Below, in pieces: positions 8,807-16,656 of a stretch of DNA of 64,000 nt. The notes under the pieces were generated by a model that was not told the DNA's origin, did not search any database, and saw only the letters and a list, made by a program, of their open reading frames with translations. Each line of letters opens with the position of its first letter. Positions within the stretch are counted from its first letter, which is position 1. The stretch comes from Candidatus Omnitrophota bacterium (GTDB taxonomy: Bacteria > Omnitrophota > Koll11 > 1-14-0-20-64-10). The translations under genes were made by a program, and so were the position numbers. The stretch is from assembly GCA_023818695.1 (NCBI GenBank), contig JAMWCF010000001.1, positions 310,001 to 374,000 on the forward strand, given 5' to 3'.

Positions 8807-9539
8807 AGCGGAACAGAGACAATACGCCGAACTCGGAGGGGATTATTTCTGGCTGGCAGGGAAACGGGGGCTTGCCTGGTCCGTCTTCCGCCAGATCAAT
8901 CCCGACGCCGCCGCAAACGGCAAAGTGCTGGACATCGGCTGCGGACCGGGATACGCCTTCGCGGAGGCGGCCGGCTGGGGGGAGCTTTACGGGCTCGACC
9001 CCTCCAGGGAGGCGCTTCTGTTGTGCCGGCAAAACAGCCGGCAGGGAGCCCGCCTGGTCAACGGATCGGCCGAGCGGCTGCCCTACAAGGACGGCTCTTT
9101 CTCAGTGGTCATCGCGTTTGAGATCTTCGAGCACCTGGAGAACGACGCGGCGGCCATCGGGGAATGCTTCCGGATTCTGCAGCCGGGGGGATGGCTGATC
9201 TTCACCGTCCCGGCTTTTCAATGGCTGTGGGGAGACCATGATGACCTGTATTTCCATAAAAGACGGTACACAACCGGACAGATGCGGCGACGGCTCCGAG
9301 AAGCCGGCTTCCGGGTCAAACGGCTGACCTATTGCCATGCTTTGTTCACCCTGCCGCTGTGGCTGACGCGGCGCGTAAAAAGATGGACGGCCAACGGCAC
9401 GAAACGGGATGACTTCGTCAGATTATCACCCCGGATGAACCGGTTCCTGACCGGCGTCGTTTTATCGGAATCGATTCTGCTGAAACAGTGGGACATGCCA
9501 TGTGGAACGAGCATCATCGGAATCGCCTGCAAATCATAA
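8799..9539 (+). CDS. class I SAM-dependent methyltransferase
   Basis: This 246-aa predicted methyltransferase has motif I VLDIGCGPGYAF (about residues 46-57), an acidic ribose-binding residue in YGLDPSRE, and post-motifs VVIAFEIFEHL and LQPGGWLIFTVPAF, all typical of the Methyltransf_11 type. The C-terminal basic stretch (RRVKRWTANGTKRDD) and hydrophobic patches might contact membrane-bound substrates. The ATG at 8799 overlaps the end of the frameshifted GT2 gene by 8 bp, and its own end overlaps the next gene. The substrate is unknown; a lipid-linked sugar is likely from the context. Confidence 0.82.
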   Translation: MFEAEQRQYAELGGDYFWLAGKRGLAWSVFRQINPDAAANGKVLDIGCGPGYAFAEAAGWGELYGLDPSREALLLCRQNSRQGARLVNGSAERLPYKDGSFSVVIAFEIFEHLENDAAAIGECFRILQPGGWLIFTVPAFQWLWGDHDDLYFHKRRYTTGQMRRRLREAGFRVKRLTYCHALFTLPLWLTRRVKRWTANGTKRDDFVRLSPRMNRFLTGVVLSESILLKQWDMPCGTSIIGIACKS

Positions 9540-10741
9540 TCCTGCTGGGGGCAGCATTTCTTATACGGCTGGCGGCTGGCTGGCTGGCTGGACAGGCGCC
9601 GGTGTCCGCCCCGCTGGAATACGAATGGATCGCCAGGAACATCCTTTCCGGCAGGGGATTCGTCTATGACCATCTCAACACCCCGTATTTGGCGTTCGTC
9701 CCGCCCGCCTACCCGGTCTTCTGCGCCGCCGTCTACGGCGCGACGAAGAACAGTCAGCTGGTTCTGCTGCTGCTGCAGTGCCTGATCAGCGCCCTTACCT
9801 GCCTTCAAGTGACGGCGATCGGCCAACTTCTGCTGAATAACCGAAAGACCGCCCTCTGGGGCGGCTGGCTGACGGCAATCCATCCGGGGATGGTGATCTA
9901 CGCGACCAAGCTGCACCCGATGACAACCGACCTGTTCGTTTATCTCTGGGCCCTGTGGGCCTGGCTGACGCTTTACCGGAAGCCAACCTGGCGTCGGGCG
10001 ATTGTCGCGGGGCTGGCTTCAGGAACGGCCCTTCTCTCCCGGGGGACCATCGCCTATTTCACCCTTTTTGCCGCCGTTTTTTATATCCTGCGGTTCCGAG
10101 GCAGCGCGGCAATGCTGCGAAAACTCATGCCGGCGCTGATTCTATCAGCCCTGCTGGTGATGCCGTGGCTTATCCGAAACGCCGTCCATTTCGGGAGATT
10201 CCCGCTTTACATGACCACCAGCGGGGAACTGCTCTGGCGCGGGAACAACCCGGCGGCCAGCGGGTCGGCTCTGCGGCCAGACGGCACCTCGGTGCTTTCC
10301 GCAGCCCCTGAGCCGTTTCGAAAAGAGCTTCTCACTCTCGGTGAGCTGGATCAGAATCGGCTTTTCTTCGAAACCGCCAAGCGGTTCATCATTGAAAATC
10401 CGGTGTGGGCGCTGAAGCTTTACGCGAAAAAATGGGTTGCTTTCTGGACATTCTCTCCGCAAACCGGACTGTGGTACCCCAAGTCGTACGTTTTCATCTA
10501 CTACCCCTTCTATCTCCTGACAATTCTCCTGGCGACGGCGGGAGCATGGGCTCACCGGCACCGTCTGCGGACCCCCGAAGGGATCCTTCTGGCCGGCTTC
10601 ATCCTCTCCATCTGCATGACGCAAAGCATCTTTTACGTTGAAGGAAGGCACCGGTGGACGGTGGAGCCGCTGCTGCTGGCGGCCGCGGGCCTGCTGACGA
10701 TGCTTCGCCGTCCCTCGACGGTCATGGAGCCGGAGTCATGA
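9500..10741 (+). CDS. GT-C membrane glycosyltransferase (GT39/ArnT/PMT-like)
   Basis: This multi-pass protein of about 413 aa starts with a hydrophobic helix (LQIIILLGAAFLIRLAAGWL), followed by an acidic loop (APLEYEWIARNILSG) typical of the first periplasmic loop of PMT-type enzymes. It then has the family's helix pattern (VFCAAVYGAT, then GGWLTAIHPGMVIYATKL). GT-C enzymes take a sugar from a polyprenyl-phosphate carrier and add it on the periplasmic side. I choose ATG 9500, which has GGGA 6 bp upstream, over an in-frame GTG at 9488. The start lies within the preceding methyltransferase gene. The donor would logically come from a DPM1-like enzyme such as the broken gene at 8025. Confidence 0.78.
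   Translation: MWNEHHRNRLQIIILLGAAFLIRLAAGWLAGQAPVSAPLEYEWIARNILSGRGFVYDHLNTPYLAFVPPAYPVFCAAVYGATKNSQLVLLLLQCLISALTCLQVTAIGQLLLNNRKTALWGGWLTAIHPGMVIYATKLHPMTTDLFVYLWALWAWLTLYRKPTWRRAIVAGLASGTALLSRGTIAYFTLFAAVFYILRFRGSAAMLRKLMPALILSALLVMPWLIRNAVHFGRFPLYMTTSGELLWRGNNPAASGSALRPDGTSVLSAAPEPFRKELLTLGELDQNRLFFETAKRFIIENPVWALKLYAKKWVAFWTFSPQTGLWYPKSYVFIYYPFYLLTILLATAGAWAHRHRLRTPEGILLAGFILSICMTQSIFYVEGRHRWTVEPLLLAAAGLLTMLRRPSTVMEPES
9574..9591 (+). repeat. short GGCT tetranucleotide repeat (4 copies plus GG)
   Basis: Four perfect GGCT units followed by GG lie near the 5' end of the GT-C gene, within the codons for AAGWLAGWLAG. Tetranucleotide tracts can slip and cause phase variation in surface-glycan genes, but known phase-variable tracts are usually much longer, so this is recorded only as a repeat. 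Confidence 0.5.
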
Positions 10742-11823
10742 GCGCCCCTCTGGTTTCGGTGCTCGTGCCGACGCGCGACCGGATCGGCTTCCTGAAGAAA
10801 AGTCTGGCGACGATCCTCAACCAGACGTTCCACTCCATCGAGATCCTGATCGGCGACAACGCCTCGACCGACGGCACGGCGGAACTCTGCCGGCAAACGG
10901 CCGCGGCCGACTCCAGGGTTCGGCATCTGCGGTCGGAGACCCCTTTGAGCATCTACGCCAACCACAACCGTCTTATTGAGCAGGCACAGGGCGATTACCT
11001 CTGCTTCCTCCATGACGATGATGAATTTGACCAGACGCTGCTTCAGGAAGAGGTCTCCTTTTTCAACGTCCACCCTCTGGCCGGCATCGTCTCGCCGGAT
11101 TGGACCCTTATCGATGAGGAGGGGAAGGTGCTGGGAACAAGGGACCACGCGGTTCCGGAGCTCGAAGAGGGTCCGGCCTTCATCGAGCGGACCTTGCGGG
11201 CAGGGCAGTCCAGTGTCGGGCTCTCCGGGACGATGATCCGCCGCGCGGCTTTGCTGGGAACTCGATTCGATGAATCGGGGCCTGTCGGGTTCGGGGATTT
11301 CGCTTTCTGGTTCGAGATTTCGGAACGGGCTTCCGTGGGGCATATCCCCAAGCGGCTCTATTTCTACCGGCTCCACACCCGTTCCCACAGCCGCAAATCG
11401 ATCCTCTCCATCGCGCAGGACTACCAAAGGGCTCTTCTGACCTATTGCGACAATCACCTGAAGCGCTGGCCGAAACACGAAACCCTGGTCAGCGGCTGGC
11501 GCCACCTGATCAACCGCTATCTTTTTTGGCTGATGGCTTACAGCATCAGTCTCCATTTCAGCAAAAGCGGCTCCAACGGAAAACCGGCGTCCAACGGCCA
11601 TACCTCGGGGAGGTACCGAACTGTCTTGGATCTGATGGACATGCGATTGACGGAAGCAGAGTTCCGGGAGCTTTTGGCCCAATTCCGGTCTCTGCGGACA
11701 GGGCCCGTTGAAGCAATCGCCCGGGGAGCCATCAACTTCTTTGTAGCAACCCGGTGGACCTGGCCGCTCCAGCAGCTGGCCCCTCACGCGCCGGCTTTCC
11801 GGGGGATTCTGAAACTCCAATGA
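10738..11823 (+). CDS. glycosyltransferase family 2 (GT-A)
   Basis: This 361-aa GT-A glycosyltransferase begins with VSVLVPTRDRIGFLKKSL, carries the nucleotide-binding IEILIGDNASTDGTAELC and has the metal-binding acidic motif FLHDDDEFD. The C-terminal half has FEISERASVGHIPKRLYFYR, as in many O-antigen GT2 enzymes. The start is the ATG at 10738 in an ATGA overlap with the GT-C gene. Codons further upstream in this frame lie inside the previous gene and encode a Gly/Ala-rich shadow, so a longer version is unlikely. Its stop overlaps the next start. The sugar transferred is unknown. Confidence 0.87.
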   Translation: MSAPLVSVLVPTRDRIGFLKKSLATILNQTFHSIEILIGDNASTDGTAELCRQTAAADSRVRHLRSETPLSIYANHNRLIEQAQGDYLCFLHDDDEFDQTLLQEEVSFFNVHPLAGIVSPDWTLIDEEGKVLGTRDHAVPELEEGPAFIERTLRAGQSSVGLSGTMIRRAALLGTRFDESGPVGFGDFAFWFEISERASVGHIPKRLYFYRLHTRSHSRKSILSIAQDYQRALLTYCDNHLKRWPKHETLVSGWRHLINRYLFWLMAYSISLHFSKSGSNGKPASNGHTSGRYRTVLDLMDMRLTEAEFRELLAQFRSLRTGPVEAIARGAINFFVATRWTWPLQQLAPHAPAFRGILKLQ

Positions 11824-13715
11824 AACAGCTCCATCAGGAAATAGAGGAGGCAGCCCCCCCAGCCGGAACAAAGGGGGCGTCCGTGCAGGACATCGTCTGC
11901 ATCTCCTCCATTGACTGGGATTTCATCTGGCAGGGACACCAGCAGATCATGTCGACCCTCGCGGAGCAGGGAAACCGGGTCCTGTTCATCGAGAACACCG
12001 GCATCCGGTCCGTCACGCTGTCCGACACCCCTCGCCTGAAAAAACGGCTGATGAGATGGCTCAAGAGCGTCCGGGGGTTCCGCCAGGAGATGCCGAATCT
12101 GTACGTCTATTCACCGCTGGGGCTGCCCTTTCCCTATTCCCGCCTGGCCAGATGGATCAACCGGTGGATGATCCTCCAGGACCTGCGCCGATGGATGAAG
12201 GTGGTGCAGTTCGGCAATCCGGTCGTCTGGACCTTCCTGCCAACCCCGCTGGCGATGAACCTGATAGATGCGATCAATCCCCAGGCGGTTATCTACTACT
12301 GCATCGACAACTTCGCCGCCAGTTCCCCGGCGGCCCGGAAGATCCGGCGGGCCGAAAGTCAGATGTTCCGAAAAGCGGACCTCGTCTTCGTGACATCCCA
12401 CCAGCTGAAGGATTACGCCTCGGCGCACAGCAAAAAAGTCCATCTGTTCCCGTTCGGGGTGGATTACGAAACTTTCGAGAAGCACCGGGAGGGACCGCAG
12501 CGCCCGGAACCGGCCGATATCGCCCGGATCCCGCGGCCGCGTGCCGGATATGTCGGAGGGATCCACCAATGGGTGGACCTCAACCTGCTGAAGGAGACCG
12601 CCCGGCTCTGCCCTGATCTGCAATTCGTCCTCATCGGCCCGGTCCAAACCGACATTCGGCCGATCCGAGGGATCGGCAACATCCATCTGCTGGGAACCAA
12701 ACCGCACGAATCGCTGCCGGATTACATCCGCTGCTTCGATGCCGGCATCATCCCGTACCGGCTGACCGACTACACCGACAACGTCTACCCGACGAAAACG
12801 AACGAGTATCTGGCCATGGGCAAACCGGTGGTCTCTACCCCTCTGAAAGAGATCATGCTTTTCAATCAGACCCACGGCGAAACGATCCGGATCGCCGCCT
12901 CCCCGGAGGAGTTCGGCGGCCGGATCCGTGAATCGATCCGGCATCACGACGCCGGGCGGCTGACCGCCATCGCCAGGGAAAACGGCTGGCTGTCCAGGAT
13001 CCAGAAGATGACGGAGCTGATCGACCGCACAATCCAGGAGCGTGCCGCCGGCCGGCAACTGCGCTGGCGGGAACAGTTCATCGATTTCACCCGGACGGCC
13101 CAGAGACGAGTGATCAAATCGGTCGTGGGGGCGGCGGCCCTGGTTGGACTCCTTCTTTATACGCCGCTTCCCTGGTGGGCCGCCTCCCCCCTGAAGATAT
13201 CGGAACCGCCGCGGCCAGCTGACGCGATCGTGGTGCTCGGCGGCGGCGTCGGGGAATCGGGCAAAGCGGGGCAGGGGTATGAGGAGAGGGTCCAGCAGGC
13301 GGTGGCGCTTTACCGGCGCGGGCTGGCCGGAAAGATCCTCTTCTCCTCCGGCTACATCCATATCTTTCACGAACCGGAAGTGATGAAGGCGCTGGCCGTC
13401 TCCCTCGGGGTGCCGGCTTCAGACATCCTCCTCGAAACGGAAGCGGCCAACACGCGTGAAAATGCCCTCCAGGTCGCCGAAATCGCCTCGGCCAACGGCT
13501 GGCAGTCGATCCTGCTGGTCAGCTCCCCCTATCACATGCGCCGAGCGGAGCTGACGTTCGCCAAACAGAAGCCGCAGCTGAACGTCATCAGCGTCCCGGT
13601 CGACAACTCCCTTTTCTACGCCAGGAAACGGATCGGCATGACATGGGAACAGCTGCTGGGTATTCTGCACGAATACCTGGCTCTCGTCTATTACCGACTC
13701 AAGCGCTGGATTTGA
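11820..13715 (+). CDS. fusion of a TuaH-like GT-B glycosyltransferase with a membrane-anchored DUF218 (YdcF/ElyC/SanA) domain
   Basis: One uninterrupted frame of 631 residues holds two proteins normally encoded apart. Residues 20 to about 410 resemble TuaH-like GT-B transferases: DIVCISSIDWDFIWQGHQQI, PVVWTFLPTPLAMNLID, YCIDNFAA, AGYVGGIHQWVDL and TKTNEYLAMGKPVVSTPLKE. A single hydrophobic helix (about 435-455) follows. The DUF218 domain then runs from about 466 to 625: ADAIVVLGGGV, GKILFSSGY, ANTRENALQVAE and ILLVSSPYHMRRA. DUF218 proteins act in envelope biogenesis (ElyC affects undecaprenyl-lipid metabolism), usually with the domain outside the membrane after one helix. The ATG at 11820 sits in an ATGA overlap; a GTG at 11883 is an alternative start. 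Confidence 0.8.
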   Translation: MKQLHQEIEEAAPPAGTKGASVQDIVCISSIDWDFIWQGHQQIMSTLAEQGNRVLFIENTGIRSVTLSDTPRLKKRLMRWLKSVRGFRQEMPNLYVYSPLGLPFPYSRLARWINRWMILQDLRRWMKVVQFGNPVVWTFLPTPLAMNLIDAINPQAVIYYCIDNFAASSPAARKIRRAESQMFRKADLVFVTSHQLKDYASAHSKKVHLFPFGVDYETFEKHREGPQRPEPADIARIPRPRAGYVGGIHQWVDLNLLKETARLCPDLQFVLIGPVQTDIRPIRGIGNIHLLGTKPHESLPDYIRCFDAGIIPYRLTDYTDNVYPTKTNEYLAMGKPVVSTPLKEIMLFNQTHGETIRIAASPEEFGGRIRESIRHHDAGRLTAIARENGWLSRIQKMTELIDRTIQERAAGRQLRWREQFIDFTRTAQRRVIKSVVGAAALVGLLLYTPLPWWAASPLKISEPPRPADAIVVLGGGVGESGKAGQGYEERVQQAVALYRRGLAGKILFSSGYIHIFHEPEVMKALAVSLGVPASDILLETEAANTRENALQVAEIASANGWQSILLVSSPYHMRRAELTFAKQKPQLNVISVPVDNSLFYARKRIGMTWEQLLGILHEYLALVYYRLKRWI

Positions 13716-14710
13716 TGAAAACAGCGTTCTGGAAGAGCAAAAGGGTAACCCTCACGGGAGGGAGCGGGTTCCTCGGCTCTCACATCGCGACCCTCTTGAA
13801 AGAAATGGGCTGTCGAAACCTCTTCATCCCGCGCCGCCGGGAGTTTGACCTGCGGCAACGGGAAGCGGTCGTCCGGATGTATAAAAAATCCCGCCCGGAA
13901 ATCCTGATCCACGCGGCGGCGGTGGTGGGTGGGATCGGTGCCAACCGGCGCGCCCCGGGAACCTTTCTCTACGACAACGCGATCATGGGCCTGCAGGTGA
14001 TCGAGATGGCCCGGCAATTCGGCGTCAAAAAGTTCGTCCTCATCGGCACCACCTGCTCCTATCCAAAATTCACGCCGGTCCCGTTTAAAGAAGAGGACCT
14101 GTGGAATGGCTACCCGGAGGAGACCAACGCCCCGTACGGGATCGCCAAAAAGGTGCTGATCGCCCAGATTCAGGCCTACCGGAAACAGTACCCCGATTTC
14201 CACGGCATCAGTCTGATCCCGGTCAACCTCTTCGGGCCGGGGGATAACTTCAACCTGCAGACCTCCCACGTAATCCCGGCCATGGTCCGGAAATTCTCCG
14301 AGGCGACGGAGAAGAAAAAGAAACAGGTGACCCTCTGGGGAACAGGCACCCCGACCAGGGAGTTCCTTTACGTCGAAGACTGCGCGGAGGGGATCGTCAT
14401 GGCCGCCGAGAAATACGATTCCCTGGAACCGGTGAACCTTGGATCGGGGCTGGAGATCTCCATCAAAAACCTGGCCGAAAAAATCGCCGATCTGATCGGC
14501 TTCAAGGGAGAGATCCTGTGGGACGCCTCCCAGCCGGACGGACAGCCCAAACGGCGGCTGGATACCTCCAAGGCGGTGGCCGGCTTCGGGTTCAGGGCGC
14601 GGACTCCCCTTGAGGTTGGCCTTGAGAAAACCATCCGCTGGTATCGCTTGAACCGCAGTTCCATTGAACGGGAGAAAGAACTGGACGCATGTGCGGTATT
14701 GCAGGAATAG
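13715..14710 (+). CDS. fcl: GDP-L-fucose synthase (GDP-4-keto-6-deoxymannose 3,5-epimerase/4-reductase)
   Basis: This 331-aa extended SDR enzyme would convert GDP-4-keto-6-deoxy-D-mannose to GDP-L-fucose with NADPH. The cofactor loop is GGSGFLG (15-21). The active-site Ser lies in GTTCSYPK, and the Tyr/Lys pair in PYGIAKK. Family markers are HAAAVVGGIGANRRAPG (with the typical N-x-x-x-P) and VNLFGPGDNFN. The ATG at 13715 overlaps the previous stop by 1 bp (TGATG). It implies fucose in the glycan. No GDP-mannose 4,6-dehydratase (gmd) is visible in this window; it must lie elsewhere. The 3' end overlaps asnB by 22 bp. Confidence 0.9.
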   Translation: MKTAFWKSKRVTLTGGSGFLGSHIATLLKEMGCRNLFIPRRREFDLRQREAVVRMYKKSRPEILIHAAAVVGGIGANRRAPGTFLYDNAIMGLQVIEMARQFGVKKFVLIGTTCSYPKFTPVPFKEEDLWNGYPEETNAPYGIAKKVLIAQIQAYRKQYPDFHGISLIPVNLFGPGDNFNLQTSHVIPAMVRKFSEATEKKKKQVTLWGTGTPTREFLYVEDCAEGIVMAAEKYDSLEPVNLGSGLEISIKNLAEKIADLIGFKGEILWDASQPDGQPKRRLDTSKAVAGFGFRARTPLEVGLEKTIRWYRLNRSSIEREKELDACAVLQE

Positions 14711-16656
14711 TTGACGCGGCAGGCGGGCCGGTTGACAAGACGTTGCTGCGCCGCATGACCAGCGCCCTCGCCCACAGGGGACCGGACGCGGAAGGATATT
14801 ATTTCAATCCCGCCGCCCGCTTGGGATCCGGGCAGGGGCAGATCAGCGCCGCCTTCGGTCACCGGCGCCTGAAGGTCATCGACCTGGATGCCGGCATCCA
14901 GCCGATGGGATCGCCGGATGAGTCCTTATGGATCGTCTTCAATGGCGAGATCTACAACTACAAGGAACTCCGGGAAGAGTTGATCGCCCGGGGGCGGAGC
15001 TTCCGGACGAAGTCGGACACCGAAGTGATCCTCCAGGCCTACGAGGAGCAGGGCCCCGACTGCGTGACCCGGTTCCGGGGGATGTTCGCTTTTGCCCTCT
15101 GGGACCAGAAGCGTCAGCGGCTGATGCTGGCCAGGGACCGGCTCGGCAAGAAACCCCTTGTCTACACCCATCAGAACGGACGGCTGATCTTCTCCTCCCA
15201 GATGGATTCCCTCCTGCAGCACCCGGATCTGAAAAGCCGGCTGGACGCGGCCGCGATCCACCATTACCTGACATTCATGTGCGTGCCGGCCCCCCGGACC
15301 GCCTTCGAAGGGATCCGGAAGCTCCCTCCGGCCCATTACGCCCTTTATGATGGGCGGCAGCTGCAGATCACCCGCTACTGGAACCTCAATTTCCACACAA
15401 AGAGAAAGATCCAGCTGGATGAAGCAGTTTGTGAAACACAGCGGCTCCTGGAGGAATCGGTCCGTCTGCGGCTGCGTTCCGACGTGCCGCTGGGGGTTCT
15501 TTTAAGCGGAGGGGTAGACTCCTCCGCCGTCGTGTCGATTGCCAGCCGACTGGCGAACCGCCGGATCAAGACCTTTTCCATCGGCTTCGAGGAGTCCCAG
15601 TTCAACGAACTGCCGCACGCCGGAGTGGTCGCCCGCCGGTTCAACACCGACCACCGGGAGCAGATCGTCCGGCCGGATGCCTCCTCCGTCATCCCGACGC
15701 TGGTCAGACAGTTCGGGGAGCCGTTCGCCGATTCCTCCGCCCTGCCGACCTATTACCTGGCCGAGATGGCTAGAAGAGAAGTGACCGTCGTCCTCAATGG
15801 CGACGGGGGGGATGAGGCGTTCGGCGGCTATTACAGGCAGTTGGCGATGCGTCTGGCCGATTGCTACGGCGATCTGCCAGCATGGCTTCGCCGGGGCCTG
15901 CTGGACCCGGTCCTCGGCTCCTGGCCGGACCGGCTGGCCTTCGCCAACGGCCGGATGAGCCCGAAAAGATTCTTCCAGGGAGCCAGCCGACCGAGGGCCG
16001 AGCGGTGGGTCTCCTGGATTGGGCTTTTTTCCGAAGAGGAGAAGCGCCGCCTGTACACCCCCTTCATGCGAACCCAGACCGGCGCCGAAGACTCTGCGGA
16101 GCTGATGCGCCTCTCTTTCCGGGGACTTGAGGAGCTGGACGGCGTGGATGCCGCGCTCGCCGTGGACACCTCCTTTTATCTGCCGAATGACCTGCTCGTT
16201 AAAATGGACATCTGCTCCATGGCGCACGGCCTGGAGGCCAGGTCCCCTCTGCTGGACCAGGTGTTATTGGAGTTCACCGCCTCTTTGCCGGGCCGGATGA
16301 AGGTGCCAGGCCGGACATTAAAGTTTCTCCTGAAGGAAACGCAGAAGGAGTTCCTGCCGGCCGACCACCTGAACAGACCCAAGCAGGGGTTCGCCATCCC
16401 GGTTGCCCAGTGGTTTCGGGACCCTCTGCGCCAGTGGCTTGAAGGAATCCTTCTTTCCGACACAGCCAATCTCCACGCTTACATCCGTAAGGAAGGCATT
16501 AAAACTTTGGTCGACCAGCACACCTCCGGCATGAAGGACCACGGACACCGCCTCTGGGCGCTGCTGATGCTGGAGCTGTGGCTCCAGCAGTTCATAGATG
16601 AAAGACCGCGGGTGAGGGAGGACAGCGCCGTCGCGGAAACGGGCCGCCTCCCATGA
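14689..16656 (+). CDS. asnB: asparagine synthetase (glutamine-hydrolysing), AsnB family
   Basis: This 655-aa two-domain amidotransferase starts MCGIAGIVDAAGG; Cys2 is the N-terminal nucleophile of the glutaminase domain. ALAHRGPDAEGYY, WIVFNGEIYNYKELR and RDRLGKKPLVY are diagnostic. The C-terminal synthetase domain carries the PP-loop LSGGVDSSAVVS (about residue 270) and NGDGGDEAFGGYYR. The textbook reaction makes asparagine from aspartate, but AsnB-like proteins inside polysaccharide clusters often amidate uronic acids, so a role in glycan decoration is plausible. The start lies 22 bp inside fcl and the end overlaps the next gene (ATGA). Confidence 0.9.
   Translation: MCGIAGIVDAAGGPVDKTLLRRMTSALAHRGPDAEGYYFNPAARLGSGQGQISAAFGHRRLKVIDLDAGIQPMGSPDESLWIVFNGEIYNYKELREELIARGRSFRTKSDTEVILQAYEEQGPDCVTRFRGMFAFALWDQKRQRLMLARDRLGKKPLVYTHQNGRLIFSSQMDSLLQHPDLKSRLDAAAIHHYLTFMCVPAPRTAFEGIRKLPPAHYALYDGRQLQITRYWNLNFHTKRKIQLDEAVCETQRLLEESVRLRLRSDVPLGVLLSGGVDSSAVVSIASRLANRRIKTFSIGFEESQFNELPHAGVVARRFNTDHREQIVRPDASSVIPTLVRQFGEPFADSSALPTYYLAEMARREVTVVLNGDGGDEAFGGYYRQLAMRLADCYGDLPAWLRRGLLDPVLGSWPDRLAFANGRMSPKRFFQGASRPRAERWVSWIGLFSEEEKRRLYTPFMRTQTGAEDSAELMRLSFRGLEELDGVDAALAVDTSFYLPNDLLVKMDICSMAHGLEARSPLLDQVLLEFTASLPGRMKVPGRTLKFLLKETQKEFLPADHLNRPKQGFAIPVAQWFRDPLRQWLEGILLSDTANLHAYIRKEGIKTLVDQHTSGMKDHGHRLWALLMLELWLQQFIDERPRVREDSAVAETGRLP

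Noticed and set aside
9574..9591. GGCT tetranucleotide tract as a phase-variation switch
   Set aside because: Only four copies are present and the frame is open. Known phase-variable tracts are much longer. It is kept only as a repeat feature.
10633..11871. A 412-aa minus-strand open frame
   Set aside because: It lies over a convincing plus-strand GT2 gene with start-stop coupling on both sides. Its composition (Pro, Arg, Gly-rich) and lack of motifs mark it as a shadow.
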